Source of the DNA: Thiodiazotropha sp040506975
Lineage (GTDB): Bacteria; Pseudomonadota; Gammaproteobacteria; Chromatiales; Chromatiaceae
Direction of reading: 5' to 3'
Length of the DNA stretch: 64,000 bases
Assembly: GCA_965211775.1 (NCBI GenBank)
Contig: OZ242974.1
Coordinates: 4,712,001 to 4,776,000 of the forward strand
Positions within the stretch are counted from its first letter, which is position 1. The number at the start of each line of letters is the position of its first letter. The translations under genes and the position numbers were made by a program. The notes under the pieces were generated by a model. The model was not told where the DNA came from, searched no databases, and worked only from the letters and a program-made list of their open reading frames with translations. Of the stretch, positions 61,023 through 64,000 are shown piece after piece.

Positions 61023-61955
61023 ATGAAAACCACCAGACTGCTCCTTGCGACCATTGTGCTGCTTTTAATGTCGCCCCTGTATGGCGGTGACAAAAAGGAC
61101 GAGAAAGATCTGCGCTTGGCCGCCAGCATCGGTGATGTCGAAACCATAACCGCCCTGCTGGACAGGGGTATCCCGGTCGACACGGCAAACAAGTTCGGTA
61201 AAACCGCGCTGATGATGGCTGTCGAGAACGACAATTTCGAGAGCGTGGTGGCACTGCTTAACCGGGGTGCGGATGTGAATGCGCGAACCGTAGCGGGCTG
61301 TTCGGCTTTGACATTCGCCGCCGAGAACGGCCATCCCGCCCTGACGGCCATGCTGCTGGAACGGGGCGCCAATCTGCATGATCGCACACGCGCCGGCTGG
61401 GATTCGCTGATGATCGCATCACGCTACGGCATCACAGACATGGTTGAACAACTGCTGTTCAAAGGCGCCGATCCCAAGGCCTCGGACAAACATGGTCACA
61501 ATGCATTGATGATGGCGGCGGAGAAGGGACATGCCGACACCGCCGCCATGCTCCTGAAGCATGGCGCAGAGATCGAAAGCCGGGATAAGAATGGTTCCAC
61601 GGCATTGATACTTGCCGCCGACAGCGGCAACAACAGTGCGGTTACGGTGCTTATCGACCACTCTGCCAATCTCGACGCCAAAGACAATGACGGCGCTACC
61701 GCCCTGATCTGGGCCGTGGGACAGGATAGGCTCGAGGCTGCACGCTTGTTGCTCGAGGCCGGCGCCGATGTCAATCTGGCGGATACGGACGGCATCACAC
61801 CGCTGATGGAAGCCGCCCGCAAAGGTTCAGAGCCGATGGTTAAGCTGCTGCTTAAACACGGCGCAAATAAAATGAATAAAGACAATGAGGGCCATACTGC
61901 CCTGGACATCGCTGAAAAGAAAAAGCATGTCGAGGTTGCGGGCCTTCTAAAATAA
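61023..61955 (+). CDS. exported ankyrin-repeat protein
   Basis: This 310-residue protein has a signal peptide (LLLATIVLLLMSPLYG) and about eight ankyrin repeats (FGKTALMMAVENDNFESVVA, HGHNALMMAAEKGHADTAAM, DGITPLMEAARKGSEPMVKL and others). It is probably periplasmic or surface-exposed and mediates protein contacts. It sits between two cytochrome loci. Secreted ankyrin proteins are common in symbionts but also in free-living bacteria. Confidence 0.9.
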   Translation: MKTTRLLLATIVLLLMSPLYGGDKKDEKDLRLAASIGDVETITALLDRGIPVDTANKFGKTALMMAVENDNFESVVALLNRGADVNARTVAGCSALTFAAENGHPALTAMLLERGANLHDRTRAGWDSLMIASRYGITDMVEQLLFKGADPKASDKHGHNALMMAAEKGHADTAAMLLKHGAEIESRDKNGSTALILAADSGNNSAVTVLIDHSANLDAKDNDGATALIWAVGQDRLEAARLLLEAGADVNLADTDGITPLMEAARKGSEPMVKLLLKHGANKMNKDNEGHTALDIAEKKKHVEVAGLLK

Positions 61956-61971
61956 AAAGGGCATTGCCCAG

Positions 61972-62076
61972 GTGGGGGAACTATTTCCCAATATTTGCCT
62001 CTCCCGAGGCGTGGAGGATACCCATCTGAGTCTACTGCAACAGGAACAGTTCCAATCGCTGCTCCGGTTCATATGA
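61972..62076 (+). other. possible 34-residue frame, or gene remnant
   Basis: From GTG 61972 the frame reads GELFPNICLSRGVEDTHLSL, then LQQEQFQSLLRFI and stops at TGA 62076. The end looks like a protein C-terminus but no family is recognised. It could be the tail of a lost gene. Confidence 0.25.
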
Positions 62077-62138
62077 CAGGGTGCACTTTGTACCCTGTAA
62101 AATAATGTAAGCCTGTTTTCAATACCAAAGGAGGTAAC

Positions 62139-62756
62139 ATGGCGTACACAAAACTAGAGAGAGCCCTGATCGGCGCACTGGCAATCAGTGCCTCATCTGT
62201 GGCCTTCGCTGCTGACAAGCCCAAGACAATGACGGGCGCCAGTGCCAACATGCTGGCCGTTACCTGTGCCGGTTGCCATGGTACCAACGGCGCAAGCGCG
62301 GGCCCGGCAACCCCGAGTATCGGCGGCATCTCTGCCGTCTATTTCGAAGAGGTGATGCAGGGTTTCAAAGATGGTTCGGTTAAAAACACCATCATGGGAC
62401 GCATCGCCAAGGGCTATTCCGATGATGAGATCAAGGCCATGGGCGAATACTTCGCCAAACAGCCCTTTGTTCCCGCCAAGCAGGATTCTGATCCGGAGTT
62501 GGCCAAGAAAGGCGCCAAGCTGCACGATAAGTATTGCGAGAAGTGTCATGCCGACGGCGGCACATCGGCAGAGGATGACTCCGGCATTCTGATGGGTCAG
62601 CTGACACCTTATCTTCACTACACCATGGCCGACTACAAGGCGGGTGATCGTGAGATGACGAAGAAGATGAAGAAAAAGGTCAATGAGTTGATCAAGAAAG
62701 AGGGCGATGCCGGCTTCGAGGCGCTCTTCAACTACTACGCCCAGGGCACGCAATAA
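62139..62756 (+). CDS. fccA: flavocytochrome c sulfide dehydrogenase, diheme subunit
   Basis: This 205-residue protein has a signal peptide (ALIGALAISASSVAFA) and two CxxCH motifs (CAGCHGTNGASAG and CEKCHADGG), the pattern of the FccA/cytochrome c4-like family. AAAGGAGGTAAC gives a near-perfect ribosome site before the ATG. It accepts electrons from FccB and passes them to the respiratory chain during periplasmic sulfide oxidation. fccB follows after 15 bases. Confidence 0.95.
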   Translation: MAYTKLERALIGALAISASSVAFAADKPKTMTGASANMLAVTCAGCHGTNGASAGPATPSIGGISAVYFEEVMQGFKDGSVKNTIMGRIAKGYSDDEIKAMGEYFAKQPFVPAKQDSDPELAKKGAKLHDKYCEKCHADGGTSAEDDSGILMGQLTPYLHYTMADYKAGDREMTKKMKKKVNELIKKEGDAGFEALFNYYAQGTQ

Positions 62757-62771
62757 GGGGGAATGAGAGAT

Positions 62772-64000
62772 ATGAAGATTACTCGAAGAGGATTTGTTAA
62801 AGGCGCGGGTGCGGCTACAGCCATCGGCATGATGGGTACCCCCTATATCGCCTTGGGCGCTTCCAAGAAAGTGGTTGTTGTCGGCGGCGGTACCGGTGGT
62901 GCCACTGCCGCCAAATATCTGCGCATGGCCGATCCGACCATCGAAGTCACCCTGATCGAAGCCAACAAACACTACTACACCTGCTACTTGTCCAACGAGG
63001 TATTGGGCGGCGACCGTAGTATCGACACCATCAAATTCGGCTATGCGGGACTCGGTAAACACGGTGTCAACGTTGTCCACGATGTGGTCACCGCCATCGA
63101 TGCCGACGCCAAGACCGTCAAGACAGCCGGCGGAAAGAGCTTTCCTTACGATCGCTGCATCGTTGCTCCAGGTATCGACTTCAAGTGGGAAACCATCGAT
63201 GGATACGACGCCAAGGTGGCAGAGGAGATTCCTCACGCCTGGAAAGCCGGTTCCCAGACCGTTACCCTGCGCAAGCAACTGGAAGCCATGAAGGATGGCG
63301 GCACTGTCGTTATCGCACCTCCCGGCAACCCCTTCCGTTGTCCTCCGGGACCCTATGAGCGCGCTTCTCAGATGGCCCACTATCTGAAGCAGCATAAGCC
63401 GAAGTCGAAGATCATCATCCTCGATCCGAAGCCTAAGTTCTCCAAAATGGGGCTCTTTACCCAGGGCTGGAAGGCACTCTACGGCTATGAGACCGACAAC
63501 TCCATGATCGAGTGGCGTGGCAGTGCTCAGGGCTCGAACGACAATGCCGTGGTCAAGGTTGACGCCGGCTCGAAATCTGTCGTTACCGGTTTCGATGACA
63601 CGATAAAAGCCGATGTTCTGAACGTCATCCCGAACCAGAAGGCGGGTAAGATCGCCTTTGCGGCCGGCCTGACCAACGACAGCGGCTGGTGCCCCATCAA
63701 CCTGCATACCTTCGAATCCACCATTCACAAGAACATCCATGTGATCGGTGACGCCTCGATTGCCAAAGGTATGCCGAAATCCGGTTATGCCGCCAATTCC
63801 GAAGCGAAGGTCTGCGCCGCAAGCGTGGCAGCCCTGTTGAACGGTCAGGAGCCCGGCACACCGGCCTATGTCAACACCTGCTACTCAATCGTCGGCAAGG
63901 ATTGGGGTATCTCCGTCGCGGCTGTCTATCAGCTGGCCGAGGACGGCTCCAAGATCACCAAGGTATCCGGTGGTCTGACGCCGACCGACGCAACACCGGA
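62772..64000 (+). CDS. fccB: flavocytochrome c sulfide dehydrogenase, flavoprotein subunit, 3' end outside window
   Basis: The frame starts MKITRRGFVKGAGAATAIGM, with the Tat motif RRGFVK, then the FAD-binding KKVVVVGGGTGGATAAKYLR. YTCYLSNEVLGG contains a redox-active cysteine, and APPGNPFRCPPGPYERA another segment typical of FccB/SoxF. IHVIGDASIAKGMPKSGYAA is the second FAD contact. The gene continues beyond base 64000. An in-frame ATG at 62763 could also be used. The protein oxidises sulfide to sulfur in the periplasm. Confidence 0.95.
   Translation, partial: MKITRRGFVKGAGAATAIGMMGTPYIALGASKKVVVVGGGTGGATAAKYLRMADPTIEVTLIEANKHYYTCYLSNEVLGGDRSIDTIKFGYAGLGKHGVNVVHDVVTAIDADAKTVKTAGGKSFPYDRCIVAPGIDFKWETIDGYDAKVAEEIPHAWKAGSQTVTLRKQLEAMKDGGTVVIAPPGNPFRCPPGPYERASQMAHYLKQHKPKSKIIILDPKPKFSKMGLFTQGWKALYGYETDNSMIEWRGSAQGSNDNAVVKVDAGSKSVVTGFDDTIKADVLNVIPNQKAGKIAFAAGLTNDSGWCPINLHTFESTIHKNIHVIGDASIAKGMPKSGYAANSEAKVCAASVAALLNGQEPGTPAYVNTCYSIVGKDWGISVAAVYQLAEDGSKITKVSGGLTPTDATP

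Noticed and set aside
62193..63740. 515-residue reverse-strand ORF opposite fccAB
   Set aside because: It covers parts of two well supported genes and is GC-driven; no domain or ribosome site is seen.
1..64000. CRISPR arrays, rRNA or tRNA genes
   Set aside because: No regular direct repeats with spacers and no cloverleaf or rRNA sequence were recognised by eye.

Overview
The window comes from the chromosome of a sulfur-oxidising gammaproteobacterium. The evidence is flavocytochrome c sulfide dehydrogenase (fccAB) at the right edge, a group 3b-like NAD(P)-linked [NiFe] hydrogenase operon, pyruvate:ferredoxin oxidoreductase, a class III (anaerobic) ribonucleotide reductase, and gammaproteobacterial housekeeping neighbours (ptsP-rppH with a HAD phosphatase, zapD-yacG, rstAB). 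Moderate GC, many recent insertion sequences and several decaying genes suggest a genome under relaxed selection, such as a free-living or symbiotic relative of the Sedimenticola/Thiodiazotropha type. That placement is inference; no rRNA gene is present to fix it.

Layout. 1-1719: end of argF, a mobile hairpin repeat, and an SH3-domain envelope protein. 3281-9767: a signalling operon built around a conservon-type (CvnD-like) small GTPase, with two roadblock/LC7-type proteins, a winged-helix-like protein, an Aer-like PAS protein, a PhnD-like ligand-binding protein lacking a signal peptide, and two micro-ORFs. Three IS insertions have hit it, one of them splitting the GTPase. 9888-15691: ptsP, rppH, HAD phosphatase, a small membrane protein and a truncated Ser/Thr kinase. 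17377-25827: hydrogenase genes hydBGDA plus maturation protease, divergent from nifJ. 25916-28532: an IS nested inside another IS. 28588-34817: decayed GIY-YIG gene, a dienelactone-hydrolase-like pseudoenzyme and an RND pump split from its adaptor by a mobile repeat. 35077-48242: unknown proteins, DUF502, a HEAT-like protein with an A10 frameshift, a TSUP permease, a MipA/MacAB-like export operon whose ATPase has an altered Walker A, an IS4 element, a decayed BrnT/antitoxin pair and an RstAB-like two-component system. 48530-51213: an octaheme cytochrome, a membrane cytochrome b-like protein and a ferredoxin reductase that could form a transmembrane redox chain. 51433-55485: dihydroorotate-dehydrogenase-like protein, zapD, yacG, thioredoxin-like protein and MBL hydrolase. 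55633-57192: a second IS1380-type element. 57220-60196: nrdD, split so that the glycyl-radical segment is a separate small ORF, with nrdG, behind an FNR-type site and paired NrdR boxes. 60380-64000: NapC/NirT cytochrome, ankyrin protein, fccA and fccB (cut by the window edge).

Mobile DNA. There are four nearly identical 1568-bp IS1380-family copies (all with 4-bp CTAA or CTAG duplications), one divergent 1560-bp IS1380 relative, three 1029-bp IS1595-type copies (8-bp duplications), one 1278-bp IS4 element, and a MITE-like family. The best MITE copy, at 31356-31624, has perfect 32-bp terminal inverted repeats flanked by TA; single ends and decayed copies lie at many other sites.

Metabolic picture (inference): sulfide oxidation through FccAB, hydrogen and NAD(P)H exchange through the cytosolic hydrogenase, and anaerobic pyruvate and nucleotide metabolism through NifJ and NrdDG, in an organism that switches between oxic and anoxic conditions.
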